A DNA stretch of 64,000 nt from Terripilifer ovatus (GCA_029222685.1 JARHVB010000010.1:1-64000); one strand, 5' to 3'; counted from the first letter of the stretch, positions 1 to 12,110 are shown. Translations and numbers: made by a program. The notes: generated by a model from the sequence alone, not told the origin.

Positions 1-521
<521 letters not shown>

Positions 522-536
522 CTTCCAACACAGTCG

Positions 537-574
537 CTGAGGAGCGCTCATAGAGCGCGTCTCGAAGGACGGGG
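537..574 (-). repeat. Palindromic intergenic repeat, family A, copy 1
   Basis: Reading the minus strand gives CCCGTCCTTCGAGACGCGC and then CTCCTCAG, the same pattern as the copy at 639-685. It contains a perfect hairpin GCGCTC-ATA-GAGCGC. Elements of this type (CCTTCGAGACG...CTCCTC) are common between genes in Bradyrhizobium-like genomes. It starts 16 bases after the transposase stop codon. Confidence 0.7.
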
Positions 575-638
575 CGTCAGCCGCGACCTTCCAACAGCGT
601 CATGTCGGCCATGGCAGTTGGGACACAGCGGCTTATCG

Positions 639-685
639 CCCCCGTCCTTCGAGACGCCTGCTGCGCAGGCTCCTCTGGATGAGGG
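639..685 (+). repeat. Palindromic intergenic repeat, family A, copy 2
   Basis: The pattern is CCCCCGTCCTTCGAGACGCC, a GCCTG/CAGGC hairpin, then CTCCTCTGGATGAGGG. It is the inverted partner of the element at 537-574. A 9-base direct repeat, CTTCCAACA, also occurs at 522-530 and 588-596 between the transposase and this copy. The stretch 522-717 holds no gene. Confidence 0.7.
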
Positions 686-717
686 CTTCTGGTCACGTGG
701 TGCCAGTGCTGTCGCGC

Positions 718-1293
718 TTACTTCTTCCGGTAGACCAGCAGGCTCTCATAGAGCCCGACTTTCTCCACCGCCTTCTCCTTCTCCCAGGCCGCGATCACGC
801 CTTGCGCCGTGTCGAAGGCATAGGAGCCCGTATAGAAAAGGATGTAGCCGCCGGGCCTGGTTTTATCGGTCAGCATGTCGGTCACCTGACGGTCGGTAAG
901 CGCGCCATATTCGTCGTTCTTCTCCGTGCGGAATTCGCACAGGTGAAACAGGGTGACGACCTCGAACTCCGGCAGTAGCCGCGCATCGAGCTGGTAGATA
1001 TCGCCGAAGAAGGTCTTGTAGGTCTTCTCGATATCGGGGCGTTCGCTGGCGAGCTGTATGAACGTCTCGTATTCCTGCGGCGAGGCCGTGATGCCCATGA
1101 CGGCATTGTTGCTGCCGTTCTCGGCGGTACGGATGCCGACGATATGATGTCCGCCGGTGCCGAAGTGGAAGATCGCGGCGTTCTTGATATTGGTCTTTTC
1201 CAGCCAATCGCAGAAGTGCACGTCGCAGGGGCATTCATCCACCCGCAAATCCCAATAGGCGTCCCATATGTGCAGTTTGGCGTCGCTGGTCAT
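718..1293 (-). CDS. Class I SAM-methyltransferase-like protein of unknown substrate
   Basis: A 191-residue cytoplasmic protein without signal or membrane segment. The segment IFHFGTGGHHIVGIR near residues 41-55 resembles the glycine-rich motif I of class I SAM-dependent methyltransferases. GDIYQLDARLLPEFEVVTLFHL resembles the following acidic and hydrophobic strands, and RPGGYILFYTGS resembles the late strand seen in such folds. Motif I lacks the usual D/E-x-G-x-G form, so activity is uncertain. The start has a good ribosome site (GGGAGACTTGA before ATG). It is the second gene of a probable two-gene unit, 35 bases after the ABC exporter on the same strand. I do not recognise a specific function. 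Confidence 0.6.
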   Translation of the reverse strand: MTSDAKLHIWDAYWDLRVDECPCDVHFCDWLEKTNIKNAAIFHFGTGGHHIVGIRTAENGSNNAVMGITASPQEYETFIQLASERPDIEKTYKTFFGDIYQLDARLLPEFEVVTLFHLCEFRTEKNDEYGALTDRQVTDMLTDKTRPGGYILFYTGSYAFDTAQGVIAAWEKEKAVEKVGLYESLLVYRKK

Positions 1294-1328
1294 TCAAGTC
1301 TCCCTTCGCTTGGTATTATCTGGCAATG

Positions 1329-3152
1329 CTATCTTCGCGCCGCCGAGTTGTCGGCAACGACGGCCAGCAGCGATATCTCGCCGCCGGCATGTTCCCTCAG
1401 AATTGCGCCTTCGCCGCCTGAACTCTGCATGAACAACTGCCGGTCGAAGCGGCTCGACACGCCGCCATGGCCGCCGGTGTTGACGATCGTAGCCCCTGGG
1501 CAGTTGGCGATCAGCGCATCGATGATGTCGATCTGTCCGGCTTCGTCGAAAGCCGCCAGCGCATCGTCGAGGATGATGATGTCGGGACGCTGCAGGATGG
1601 CACGGGCGAAGGCGACGCGCTGGCGTTCCCCGGCTGAGAGCGCCTGGTCCCAGCGCGCGCTTTCGAACAGCCTGCTATGCAGATGGGCGATGCCGCAGGC
1701 ATCGAGCGCGCTATCCAATTGCTCCGGCGAAAGGCTGTCAGGCGCGGCGGGATAGCTCAAGGCTTCCCGCAAGGGACCAGCGGGCAGGAACGGCGTCGCC
1801 GGCAGGAAATGCACCTTGGCGGTTTCCGGTAGAAGGATCGCGCCGGCGCCCCATGGCCACAGGCCCGCGATGGCGCGCACCAGCACGCTCTTGCCGGTGC
1901 CGGCCTCGCCGCCCAGCATCGCTCTTGTGCCGGGCTGCAGAACCGTCTCGGCCCGGTCGATGACGATCCTGCCGTTGCGGTCGGTCAGCCTGACGCCGGC
2001 GAGATGGATGGCGCCATCGCCGCTGATCCCGCGCGTAACCAGAGACATGCCGTTCGCGGTCGCCCGGTCCTGGTCGTCGAAGGCATCGACGAGTTCCACC
2101 ACGCGGCGCGCCGAGGCGAACCATTCGGCGATGGCCCGGTAATTGTCGACCAGCCAGGCGATGGCGACCTGCACCTGTGCGAAGGCGGAGGCGAGTTGCA
2201 TGACCTCGCCCAGGGTCAACTCGCCGGCAAGATACTTGGGGGCGCACAGCAACAGCGGCACGACGGGAATGAGCGCGCTGTTGGCGTTCATCACCCAGGT
2301 GACATTGCCGTGCTGGCGCACCAGCCTGAGCCATTGCCGGACAAGCCCGGTATAGGTGGTGTCGAGGCGGGAGCGGGCTGCCGTTTCGCCGCCCGCCATG
2401 ATCACCCCTTCGGCATTCTCGCGCAGGCGTATCATCTCGAAGCGGAACCGCGCCTCCGCCTCGTTCTTGGCGGCGGCGACGCCGGAGAGTTTGTGGCCGA
2501 CGATGGGGATGAGCGTCGAAACGGTGATGCCGTAGGCCACCGCGCCGAGCACCATGAAAGCCGGGACGCGATAGACCTCGCCGCTGACGGTGACGTCGAG
2601 CGATCCACCCACCGACCACAGAATGCTGACGAAGGTGGCGGCCGCCAGCACCGCCGTAAACAGACCGATGGCGAAATCGGTGAGCGGTTCGGTCGCCATG
2701 CGCACGTCGTCGGAAATCCGGTATTCCGGATTGGGCATGGCGGAGCCGGTGGCGAGCCGGTAGAAGCGCTGCCGCCGCAGCCAGCGGTCGAGCAGCCGCC
2801 TCGTGCACCATTCGCGCCAGCGCACCTGCAGCGTTTCCCGCGTCAGGACGATGCAGACGCCGACGGCGGCGACGCAAGCCACGAGGATCGCAAAAGCCAG
2901 GACGGCAACCATGGCGGAAGATCCGTCTCGCCGCTCCAGGGCATCGAAAAACCAGCGATTCCAGCGATTGGTTGCGACATCGACGCCAAGCTTCAGCACG
3001 AGGCAGAATGCCAGGCCGAGGGTCCAGACCCACGCCGTGCGGGCGTTCGGGCCGCGCCAGAAACCGCCGGCGAAGCGGCTGAATCGCATGGCGATTGTCC
3101 GATCGAACGAGGGGGGCGCGGAGGTCAACCCGTCGCTGGCGGGATCGGACAT
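1329..3152 (-). CDS. SbmA/BacA-like ABC transporter, fused permease and ATPase
   Basis: A 607-residue fused exporter-fold protein of the YddA/SbmA/BacA-type branch (ABC_membrane_2). The N-terminal half has hydrophobic segments at about residues 41-60, 80-103, 160-180, 196-216 and 290-304. The C-terminal ATPase has Walker A GGEAGTGKS (about 414-422), signature LSAGERQR (505-512), Walker B IIILDDALAAFDE (525-537) and a histidine in NTGGHGG. SbmA and BacA lack an ATPase, whereas this protein has one, as in YddA or the very-long-chain fatty acid and peptide transporter group. The substrate cannot be told from sequence. It is divergent from the DUF502 gene. Confidence 0.85.
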   Translation of the reverse strand: MSDPASDGLTSAPPSFDRTIAMRFSRFAGGFWRGPNARTAWVWTLGLAFCLVLKLGVDVATNRWNRWFFDALERRDGSSAMVAVLAFAILVACVAAVGVCIVLTRETLQVRWREWCTRRLLDRWLRRQRFYRLATGSAMPNPEYRISDDVRMATEPLTDFAIGLFTAVLAAATFVSILWSVGGSLDVTVSGEVYRVPAFMVLGAVAYGITVSTLIPIVGHKLSGVAAAKNEAEARFRFEMIRLRENAEGVIMAGGETAARSRLDTTYTGLVRQWLRLVRQHGNVTWVMNANSALIPVVPLLLCAPKYLAGELTLGEVMQLASAFAQVQVAIAWLVDNYRAIAEWFASARRVVELVDAFDDQDRATANGMSLVTRGISGDGAIHLAGVRLTDRNGRIVIDRAETVLQPGTRAMLGGEAGTGKSVLVRAIAGLWPWGAGAILLPETAKVHFLPATPFLPAGPLREALSYPAAPDSLSPEQLDSALDACGIAHLHSRLFESARWDQALSAGERQRVAFARAILQRPDIIILDDALAAFDEAGQIDIIDALIANCPGATIVNTGGHGGVSSRFDRQLFMQSSGGEGAILREHAGGEISLLAVVADNSAARR

Positions 3153-3365
3153 TCATAAAACCTGATTTAGGCCGCGATGGATCGCGGACGGTGCGTTGGC
3201 GCCGCAGCGCCTTTATACCCCGGGCGATTGCTTCGGCAAATCTCCCTGCCGGCGGCGACATATTTGCGCGCTGCACACGTTTGCGGCTTGAACCCGCCGG
3301 GGCGAATGGGCATGGTCCGCGACTTGACAGCCCGGTTTGGGCTTGGCTTACGATACCTGGAACGC

Positions 3366-4151
3366 ATGACTGACGAGACATCGCCGACGCCGTCCAGCCA
3401 ATCTGAGACCGGCATTTTTCCGCCACCGCTGCCACATCCGCCGCGCTCGAGCGTCGGCGCAGGCATTCGTACATGGTTTCTCACCGGCCTCGTGATCGCC
3501 GGGCCGCTTGCCGTGACCGCCTGGATCGTCTGGTGGTTCGTCAATACCATTGATGGCTGGGTCAAGAAGGTCGTGCCGGTTTCCTGGTGGCCGGACAGCT
3601 ATCTACCGGTCGCCGTTCCCGGTGTCGGCGTGATCATGGCATTCATCGGCCTCACGCTGCTGGGATTCCTTGCCGCCAATCTCGCCGGCCGCACCCTGCT
3701 GCGCCTGGGCGAGCGCATTCTCGACGGCATGCCGGTCGTACGCGGCATCTACAAGAGCGTGAAGCAGATTTTCGAGACGGTGTTTTCCCAGTCGGGAACC
3801 GGCTTCCGCAAAGTCGGGCTGGTCGAATATCCTACCAAGGGTATGTGGTCGGTCGTGTTCATCTCGACGCCGCCGTCGCAAATCATCGCCAAAAGCCTGC
3901 CCGAGAACGGCGCCGATTACATCTCGGTGTTCCTGCCATGTACGCCCAACCCGACGACCGGCTTCTATTTCTACCTGCCGGCGCGCGACGTGATCGAAGT
4001 GCCGCTGTCGCCCGATGAAGCGGCGAAGCTGATCATGTCGGCTGGCCTCATCCAGCCGGTGGGGCAGGCGAAGCTCGCCGCGCTGGCGCAGAAGGGCAGG
4101 GAGAAGGCGGCGCTGGAAGGCACGAGCGGGCCGACGTCGAACGTCGCCTGA
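3366..4151 (+). CDS. DUF502 family inner-membrane protein
   Basis: A 261-residue membrane protein. A proline-rich cytoplasmic start is followed by a hydrophobic helix at about 36-60 (GLVIAGPLAVTAWIVWWFV) and a second at about 80-105. Then comes the family hallmark GMPVVRGIYKSVKQIFETVF and the soluble domain with FLPCTPNPTTGFYFYLP. DUF502 proteins are found in bacteria and plants (the LCV/COV1-type group); their biochemical role is not established. The reading frame extends upstream to 3177, but ATG 3366 is chosen because homology begins there. It converges on the hydrolase gene with three bases between the two stop codons. Confidence 0.85.
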   Translation: MTDETSPTPSSQSETGIFPPPLPHPPRSSVGAGIRTWFLTGLVIAGPLAVTAWIVWWFVNTIDGWVKKVVPVSWWPDSYLPVAVPGVGVIMAFIGLTLLGFLAANLAGRTLLRLGERILDGMPVVRGIYKSVKQIFETVFSQSGTGFRKVGLVEYPTKGMWSVVFISTPPSQIIAKSLPENGADYISVFLPCTPNPTTGFYFYLPARDVIEVPLSPDEAAKLIMSAGLIQPVGQAKLAALAQKGREKAALEGTSGPTSNVA

Positions 4152-4154
4152 GTT

Positions 4155-4832
4155 TTAACCTCGCATCCGCCCGATCGCTTCTTCCCCCGTCATCACGTCG
4201 CCGAACTGCTGAATAAAAGTCTCCAGCGCGGCACGATGCTCGTCGTCCGACAGCGTGGCGCAGCAGTCCGCGAGCATCACCGTCTTGAAATCCAGCATCA
4301 TGGCATCGCGCGCGGTTGATTCACAGCAGACATTGGTTTTCGTGCCGGCGATCAGCAAAGTATCGACGCCGAGATTGCGCAACACCCGCTCGAGGTTCGA
4401 GGCGCCGGAGATGAGCGCGCTGTAGCGGTTCTTGAACACGGTGATATCGCTGTTCCCCTGTTCCAGCCCCTGCCAGATTTTCTGCCGGCCCGGAGCGAGA
4501 CTCTCGACGGTCTTCTCGCGCACCTCGCCCGACACCACATTGTTGAAGAACAACTCCCAGTCGCTCTTTGCGCCGAATTGCGAATTGGCGTGCAGGACGA
4601 AAATCACCGTGCCGCCCAGATCGCGCAAGGCCCGCGCCACCGTATTGATCGGCGCGACGATATCGCGAGAGCTCGCCACTTCGGCCGGGCTTCCCGGCGC
4701 GCAGAACGTCTCCTGCATGTCAATGACGACGAGCGCGGTCTTCTTCGGATCGAGCGTATCGAACCAGTGGAGCTTGCCGCGCCGGGCGACAACGCGCTCG
4801 ATGATTTCGGGACGGATGGATGTGTTGTGCAT
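4155..4832 (-). CDS. Isochorismatase-family cysteine hydrolase
   Basis: A 225-residue cytoplasmic hydrolase. The catalytic triad of the family is visible: Asp38 in VVIDMQ, Lys134 in TVFKNRYSAL and Cys169 in TNVCCESTARDA. Family members hydrolyse isochorismate, nicotinamide, N-carbamoyl compounds or ureido acids. The substrate here is not predictable, and there is no siderophore or pyrimidine-catabolic gene nearby. ATG 4832 is preferred over an upstream in-frame ATG at 4862, because the extra ten residues do not look like family sequence. Confidence 0.85.
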   Translation of the reverse strand: MHNTSIRPEIIERVVARRGKLHWFDTLDPKKTALVVIDMQETFCAPGSPAEVASSRDIVAPINTVARALRDLGGTVIFVLHANSQFGAKSDWELFFNNVVSGEVREKTVESLAPGRQKIWQGLEQGNSDITVFKNRYSALISGASNLERVLRNLGVDTLLIAGTKTNVCCESTARDAMMLDFKTVMLADCCATLSDDEHRAALETFIQQFGDVMTGEEAIGRMRG

Positions 4833-4902
4833 GATTGGGCTGCCGAGGTGTGTGGGATGCAACTGGTTTAGAACCTAAAGCCTTAAGCTTCAATCTTAGT
4901 GT

Positions 4903-5016
4903 GTCATTCCCGCCAAGCGAAGCGCAGAGCGGGAATCCAGAAAGCAACGTGACGGGCCAAGGCAGTGCTCTTGACTCCTGGATCCCCGCTCGCCGCTGCG
5001 CGGCGTCGGGGATGAC
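4903..5016. repeat. Palindromic repeat, GTCATTCCCGC...GGGGATGAC type
   Basis: A 114-base composite between the hydrolase and recG. It opens with GTCATTCCCGCC, has an inner GAGCGGGAATCCAG, and closes with CTGGATCCCCGCTC and GGGGATGAC, so both outer and inner arms pair. Such elements are scattered between genes in Hyphomicrobiales. It could act as a transcription boundary behind recG (minus strand). Confidence 0.7.
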
Positions 5017-5030
5017 AAGGGCAGCCAATG

Positions 5031-7133
<2,103 letters not shown>

Positions 7134-7378
7134 CGCTCCGGTTTATCTGCGCCGCAGGAGCGCGACAAGCGCCCGAAGCGGCAGCGCACAACGTCAAAAT
7201 ATGTGATTTTTGAGCGCCGCGAGCCCAACCACCTAAAAAAAGCGGGTGGCGACTGACATCGCGTCGCAATTCCCTATATATGACGCAGCCGCCCCGCGGT
7301 CCGTTTCGGACCGGCGGGCGCTGTCATTTGTTGGGGCAGGTCCTGTCGGGCTGACCCGCGAAATCTGAAAGGTCATCC

Positions 7379-7675
7379 GTGTCCGGCTCCATGCGCACCA
7401 GCGCCGACCTCGATCCGCGCCGCCGCCGTGTCCTCTTTCGCTGCTGGCATCGCGGCATGCGCGAGGTCGACATTCTCATCGGCCAGTTTGCGGATGCGCA
7501 TATCGCGACGCTGGACGATGGCGAGCTTGACGATCTCGAAGCGCTGATGGAAGCGCCGGACCGCGATATATTCGCCTGGCTTGTCGACGAGCACGAAGTT
7601 CCAGTGATCTTCGATACGCCGTTGTTCCGAAAGCTGAAGCAATTCCACACCCACGACCGGCCGATCCACAAGTGA
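7379..7675 (+). CDS. sdhE: Succinate dehydrogenase FAD-assembly factor SdhE
   Basis: A 98-residue protein of the SdhE/SDHAF2 family (DUF339), which promotes covalent attachment of FAD to the SdhA flavoprotein. The family signature is the RGMRE motif, present here as CWHRGMREVDILIG; the acidic helix DDGELDDLEALMEAPDRDIF and the WL-V segment follow. The GTG start at 7379 is chosen because a GAAAGG ribosome site lies about six bases upstream and MSGSMRTSADLDPRRRR matches family N-termini; ATG 7391 is the alternative. It is followed by mfd after 40 bases, the usual recG/sdhE/mfd neighbourhood in this order. Confidence 0.92.
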   Translation: MSGSMRTSADLDPRRRRVLFRCWHRGMREVDILIGQFADAHIATLDDGELDDLEALMEAPDRDIFAWLVDEHEVPVIFDTPLFRKLKQFHTHDRPIHK

Positions 7676-7715
7676 AGCAGGCCCGGATACGCAGACCAGG
7701 ACCGCCAGGCAGATC

Positions 7716-10700
7716 ATGACCATTGCGAATTCCTCTTCCGACCTGAAACGCGCGATTGCCGCGCTGGCGAAAGGCGGATCGCTGACGTTCACGAGCGTGC
7801 CCGACGGTTTCGATGCCTTTGTCGCGGCCGATCTCGCCCGTGCGCTCGCCGCTCCCGCAGAGGACCGCTCGGCCGCCTTCGTGCATGTGGCGCGCGACGG
7901 CCAAAGATCGCGCGCCTTCATGGAAGCTTTGGCCTTTGCCGCGCCCGAGGTCGAGGCGCTGGAGTTTCCCGCCTGGGATTGCCAGCCTTATGACCGCGTC
8001 TCGCCCAATGCGGCGATCGCCGCCAAACGCATGACCGTGCTGTCGCGGCTGGCGCGCACGCGGTCTTCCGGCGAGCGCCCGCGCGTGCTGTGCACGACCG
8101 TGAATGCGCTCGTGCAGCGCGTGCCGCCATTGAAATGGCTGGCGACCCAGAGCTTTTCAGCCGCTCCCGGCAATGTCGTCGATACCGACGCCCTGGTGCG
8201 CTGGCTGGAAATCAACGGCTTTCTGCGTTCGTCCACCGTGCGCGATACCGGCGAATATGCGGTGCGCGGCGGCATCATCGACATGTGGCCGCCCGGTCAT
8301 CCGCTGCCGGTGCGGCTCGATTTCTTCGGCGACACTTTGGAGACGATCCGCGCCTTCGATGCGGAAAGCCAGCGCACCACCGGCCAGTTGCGCGCCCTCG
8401 ACCTTGTGCCGATGAGCGAAGTGCAATTGACGAGCGATACGATGCGCGCGTTCCGTCAGGCCTATGTCGCCGCCTTCGGCGCGGCGACGCGCGGCGACAC
8501 GCTTTATGAGGCGGTGAGCGAAGGCCGCCGTCATCCGGGCATGGAACACTGGATGCCGCTGTTCTACGGCGCCACCAACACGGTCTTCGACTATGTCGAA
8601 GGCGCACCCTTGATGCTTGATCCCCTGGCTGAGGATGCGGTCGGCGAGCGGCTTGGCGAGGTCAAGGATTACTACGACGCGCGCAAGGCGCAGCACGACG
8701 CCAACCCGGCGGAATCGGCCTATAAGCCGCTGCCGCCGTCAGCGCTTTATCTGTCGCCCGACGAATGGCGCGCCGACCTTGAAAAGGCGGCAGTGGCACG
8801 CGTGTCACCCTTCGCCGCACCCGATGGCGGCGCCAGCAATATCGATTGCGGCGGCCGCGCGGGCCGTAGCTTCGCGCCTGAGCGCGCCGACGAAAACGTC
8901 AACGTCTTCGAGGCCGCTGTCACGCATATTCGTGCGTTGCAGGGCGCGGGCCGCCACGTCATCGTCGCCGGCTGGTCGGACGGCACGCGCGAGCGCCTGT
9001 CGGGCGTCCTCGCCGAACACGGCCTCAAGGCGACCGAAGTGGTCAGCAGTCTTGCGCAGGCGTTGGCGCTGCCGCGCGAGAAAATCGCGCTTGCCGTCAT
9101 CGGTCTCGAAACCGGCTTCGAGGCGGGCGACCTTGCCGTCATCGGCGAGCAGGACATTCTCGGCGACCGGCTGGTGCGCAACCGCCGCAAGACGAAGCGC
9201 GGCGCGGATTTCCTCACCGAGGTCACGGCGCTCACCGCTGGCGATCTCGTCGTGCATGTCGATCACGGCATCGGCCGTTTCGTCGGATTGAAGGTCATCG
9301 AGGCGGTCGGCGTTCCCCACGATTGCCTCGAACTGCACTATGCGGGCGGCGACAAGCTGTTCCTGCCGGTGGAAAACCTTGAACTGCTGTCGCGCTACGG
9401 CTCGGAAGACACCGAAGTGCAGCTCGACAAGCTCGGCGGGCTCGGCTGGCAGACGCGCAAGGCGCGGATGAAAAAGCGCATCCGCGAGATTGCGCACGAA
9501 CTGATCCGCATAGCCGCCGCGCGCATGCTGCACGAAGCGCCGAAACTGGTGCCGCCGGAAGGCGCCTACGACGAATTCGCCGCCCGCTTCCCTTATGATG
9601 AAACCGAAGACCAGCAGACCTCCATCGACGCGGTGCTGGAAGATCTTGCGCGCGGCCGGCCGATGGATCGTCTCGTCTGCGGCGACGTCGGCTTCGGCAA
9701 AACGGAAGTCGCGCTGCGCGCCGCCTTCGCCGCCGCCATCAACGGCAAGCAGGTCGCCGTCGTCGTGCCGACGACGTTGCTCGCCCGCCAGCATTACAAG
9801 AATTTCTCGCAGCGCTTCGCCGGTCTGCCCGTGAAGGTCGCGCAATTGTCGCGGATGGTACCCGCGGCCGATCAGCGCGCCGCCAAGCAGGGGCTCGCCG
9901 ATGGAACGGTCGACATCATTGTCGGCACCCATGCGGTGCTCGGCAAGACCGTGTCGTTCAAGGATCTCGGTCTCGTCATCGTCGACGAGGAGCAGCATTT
10001 CGGCGTAGGCCACAAGGAGCGGCTGAAGAACCTGCGCGCTGAAGTTCATGTGCTGACCCTGTCGGCAACGCCGATCCCGCGCACGCTGCAACTGGCGCTG
10101 ACGGGCGTGCGTGAACTGTCGATCATCGCATCGCCGCCGGTCGACCGTCTCGCCGTGCGCACTTTCATAACGCCGTTCGACGACCTGATCGTGCGCGAGG
10201 CGCTGTTGCGCGAACGCTATCGCGGCGGCCAGTCTTTCTACGTCTGTCCGCGTATCGAGGATCTCGACGACGCGGCGGCTTTCCTTCGCGCCAACGTGCC
10301 GGAAGCGAAATTCATCACCGCCCACGGCCAGATGGCGGCGGGCGAACTCGAAGAGCGCATGTCGGCGTTTTACGACGGCAAATACGACATCCTGGTCTCC
10401 ACCGCGATCGTCGAATCCGGCCTCGATATTCCCACCGCCAATACGCTGATTGTCCACCGCGCCGACATGTTTGGCCTGGCGCAGCTCTATCAGTTACGCG
10501 GTCGTGTCGGCCGCTCGAAGACACGCGCCTATGCTCTGTTCACCGTGCCGGCCAAGCGCACCATGACGGCGCAGGCGGAGAAGCGCCTGAAGGTGCTGCA
10601 GTCGCTCGACACGCTCGGCGCCGGCTTCCAGCTTGCCAGCCACGATCTCGACATCCGCGGCGCCGGCAACCTGCTCGGCGACGAGCAGTCCGGCCATATC

Positions 10701-11255
10701 AAGGAAGTCGGCTACGAACTCTATCAGCAGATGCTGGAAGAAGCCGTCGTCGCGCTGAAGGCCGGCATCGAGGCGCCGGTGGAAGAGGTCTGGTCGCCTG
10801 CCATCAGCATCGGCACGCCGGTGACGATTCCGGAAGATTACATTTCCGACCTCAGCCTCAGGCTCGGCCTCTATCGCCGCCTGACGACACTCGAAAGCGA
10901 CGAGGAAATCGAGACCTTCGCGGCCGAGATGATCGACCGTTTCGGTCCTCTGCCGGAAGAAGTCGAGCAGTTGCTCAAGCTCATCTCGATCAAGGCCCTG
11001 TGCCGCCGCGCCCATGTGGAGAAGGTCGACGCCGGCCCGAAGGGCGTCGTCATCGCCTTCCGCGACAATTCCTTCGCCAATCCCCAGGGGCTGGTGCGTT
11101 ATGTCGCCGAACAGGGCCGCGACGCAAAAGTGCGCCCCGACATGCGCATCGTCTTCACGCGCGACTTCGAGACCGCGAAAGAACGTCTCGAGGGAACGCG
11201 CCTCATCCTGCGCACGCTGGTGTCGATTGCCGAGAAGGGCAGGAAGGCTGCTTAG
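7716..11255 (+). CDS. mfd: Transcription-repair coupling factor Mfd
   Basis: A 1179-residue ATP-driven DNA translocase that removes stalled RNA polymerase and recruits UvrA. Domains in order: a UvrB-like N-terminal region, the CarD-like RNA-polymerase interaction domain (LTAGDLVVHVDHGIGRFVG), a RecG-like motor with Walker A GDVGFGKTEVALR and box II VDEEQHFG, TATPIPRTLQ, QLRGRVGRS, the translocation module (AGFQLASHDLDIRGAGNLLG) and a C-terminal UvrA-inhibiting domain. Length is standard. It is probably transcribed with sdhE. Confidence 0.97.
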   Translation: MTIANSSSDLKRAIAALAKGGSLTFTSVPDGFDAFVAADLARALAAPAEDRSAAFVHVARDGQRSRAFMEALAFAAPEVEALEFPAWDCQPYDRVSPNAAIAAKRMTVLSRLARTRSSGERPRVLCTTVNALVQRVPPLKWLATQSFSAAPGNVVDTDALVRWLEINGFLRSSTVRDTGEYAVRGGIIDMWPPGHPLPVRLDFFGDTLETIRAFDAESQRTTGQLRALDLVPMSEVQLTSDTMRAFRQAYVAAFGAATRGDTLYEAVSEGRRHPGMEHWMPLFYGATNTVFDYVEGAPLMLDPLAEDAVGERLGEVKDYYDARKAQHDANPAESAYKPLPPSALYLSPDEWRADLEKAAVARVSPFAAPDGGASNIDCGGRAGRSFAPERADENVNVFEAAVTHIRALQGAGRHVIVAGWSDGTRERLSGVLAEHGLKATEVVSSLAQALALPREKIALAVIGLETGFEAGDLAVIGEQDILGDRLVRNRRKTKRGADFLTEVTALTAGDLVVHVDHGIGRFVGLKVIEAVGVPHDCLELHYAGGDKLFLPVENLELLSRYGSEDTEVQLDKLGGLGWQTRKARMKKRIREIAHELIRIAAARMLHEAPKLVPPEGAYDEFAARFPYDETEDQQTSIDAVLEDLARGRPMDRLVCGDVGFGKTEVALRAAFAAAINGKQVAVVVPTTLLARQHYKNFSQRFAGLPVKVAQLSRMVPAADQRAAKQGLADGTVDIIVGTHAVLGKTVSFKDLGLVIVDEEQHFGVGHKERLKNLRAEVHVLTLSATPIPRTLQLALTGVRELSIIASPPVDRLAVRTFITPFDDLIVREALLRERYRGGQSFYVCPRIEDLDDAAAFLRANVPEAKFITAHGQMAAGELEERMSAFYDGKYDILVSTAIVESGLDIPTANTLIVHRADMFGLAQLYQLRGRVGRSKTRAYALFTVPAKRTMTAQAEKRLKVLQSLDTLGAGFQLASHDLDIRGAGNLLGDEQSGHIKEVGYELYQQMLEEAVVALKAGIEAPVEEVWSPAISIGTPVTIPEDYISDLSLRLGLYRRLTTLESDEEIETFAAEMIDRFGPLPEEVEQLLKLISIKALCRRAHVEKVDAGPKGVVIAFRDNSFANPQGLVRYVAEQGRDAKVRPDMRIVFTRDFETAKERLEGTRLILRTLVSIAEKGRKAA

Positions 11256-11280
11256 GGGAGGGCCTTCACAACCTCCGCGG

Positions 11281-11413
11281 CGTCATGCCCGCGCTTGTCG
11301 CGGGCACCCACGCCGGGGTGCGCCGTTGCGATGAAAGAAAAGGATCGCCGCTGATATGCAAGCAATGCGGCGGTTGCACCGCGTGGGTGCCCGGAACAAG
11401 TCCGGGCATGACG
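11281..11413. repeat. Long inverted repeat between convergent genes
   Basis: The outer arms CGTCATGCCCG (11281-11291) and CGGGCATGACG (11403-11413) are perfect complements. The inner arms CGGGCACCCACGC (11301-11313) and GCGTGGGTGCCCG (11381-11393) are also perfect. It lies between convergent mfd and the DsbA-like gene, so it may serve as a bidirectional boundary. The outer arm shares the GTCAT...ATGAC ends with the element at 4903-5016. Confidence 0.75.
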
Positions 11414-11435
11414 TTGAAGCGTGGAAGCCGATTGC

Positions 11436-12110
11436 CTAATCCTGACCGCCGACTGCCTCTTTCTCTTGCATCGCCTGCCGCATCGCCGACACGAGCACCT
11501 CCGGCGATTGTGCGCCCGAGACGCCGAGCCTGCTGTTGAAGATGAAGAACGGCACGCCGGTGACGCCGATTTTCTGAGCTGTTTCGATTTCGCTCTTCAC
11601 TTCGTCCTCGTCGGCCGGGCCGGCGAGCAGACGCTCCACCACGGCGCGTTCAAGGCCATTCTGCGCGGCGACGTCGGCCAGCACTTTGTGATCGCCGATA
11701 TCCTTGCCTTCGACGAAATACAGTTGGAACAGCTGTTCCTTGACGGCGTCCTGCGTGCCGGCCATCTGCGCCCAGCGCAGCAGGCGGTGCGCGTCGAGCG
11801 TGTTGGGCGAGCGTTCGATCTTGTCGAACGCGAACGGGATGCCGACTTCCGCACCGACCCCGGCGAGCCGGCCATTCATGTTGGTTGCGCCATCGGGCCC
11901 GAATTTGCGGGTCAGATATTCCTTGCGATCGATGCCGCCCTTCGGAATCGTGGCGTCAAGCTGATACGGCCGCCAGTGTATCTCGACGTCAATGTCCGGC
12001 GCCATGGCGAGGGCCGCCTCGAGCCGTTTCTTGCCGACGAAGCACCAGGGGCAGACGACATCGGATACGACGTCGATGGTCAGCTTGTGGGAGTCCGCAT
12101 CGTTGCTCAT
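11436..12110 (-). CDS. DsbA-family oxidoreductase (FrnE-like)
   Basis: A 224-residue thioredoxin-fold protein of the DsbA/FrnE/2-hydroxychromene-carboxylate-isomerase group. The active-site motif C20-P-W-C23 follows the first strand, and the cis-proline region GVTGVPFFIF is near residue 190. There is no signal peptide, so it is probably cytoplasmic, unlike classical DsbA. FrnE homologues act as disulfide isomerases in oxidative-stress resistance in some bacteria; the role here is inferred. It stands alone, convergent with mfd. Confidence 0.85.
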   Translation of the reverse strand: MSNDADSHKLTIDVVSDVVCPWCFVGKKRLEAALAMAPDIDVEIHWRPYQLDATIPKGGIDRKEYLTRKFGPDGATNMNGRLAGVGAEVGIPFAFDKIERSPNTLDAHRLLRWAQMAGTQDAVKEQLFQLYFVEGKDIGDHKVLADVAAQNGLERAVVERLLAGPADEDEVKSEIETAQKIGVTGVPFFIFNSRLGVSGAQSPEVLVSAMRQAMQEKEAVGGQD

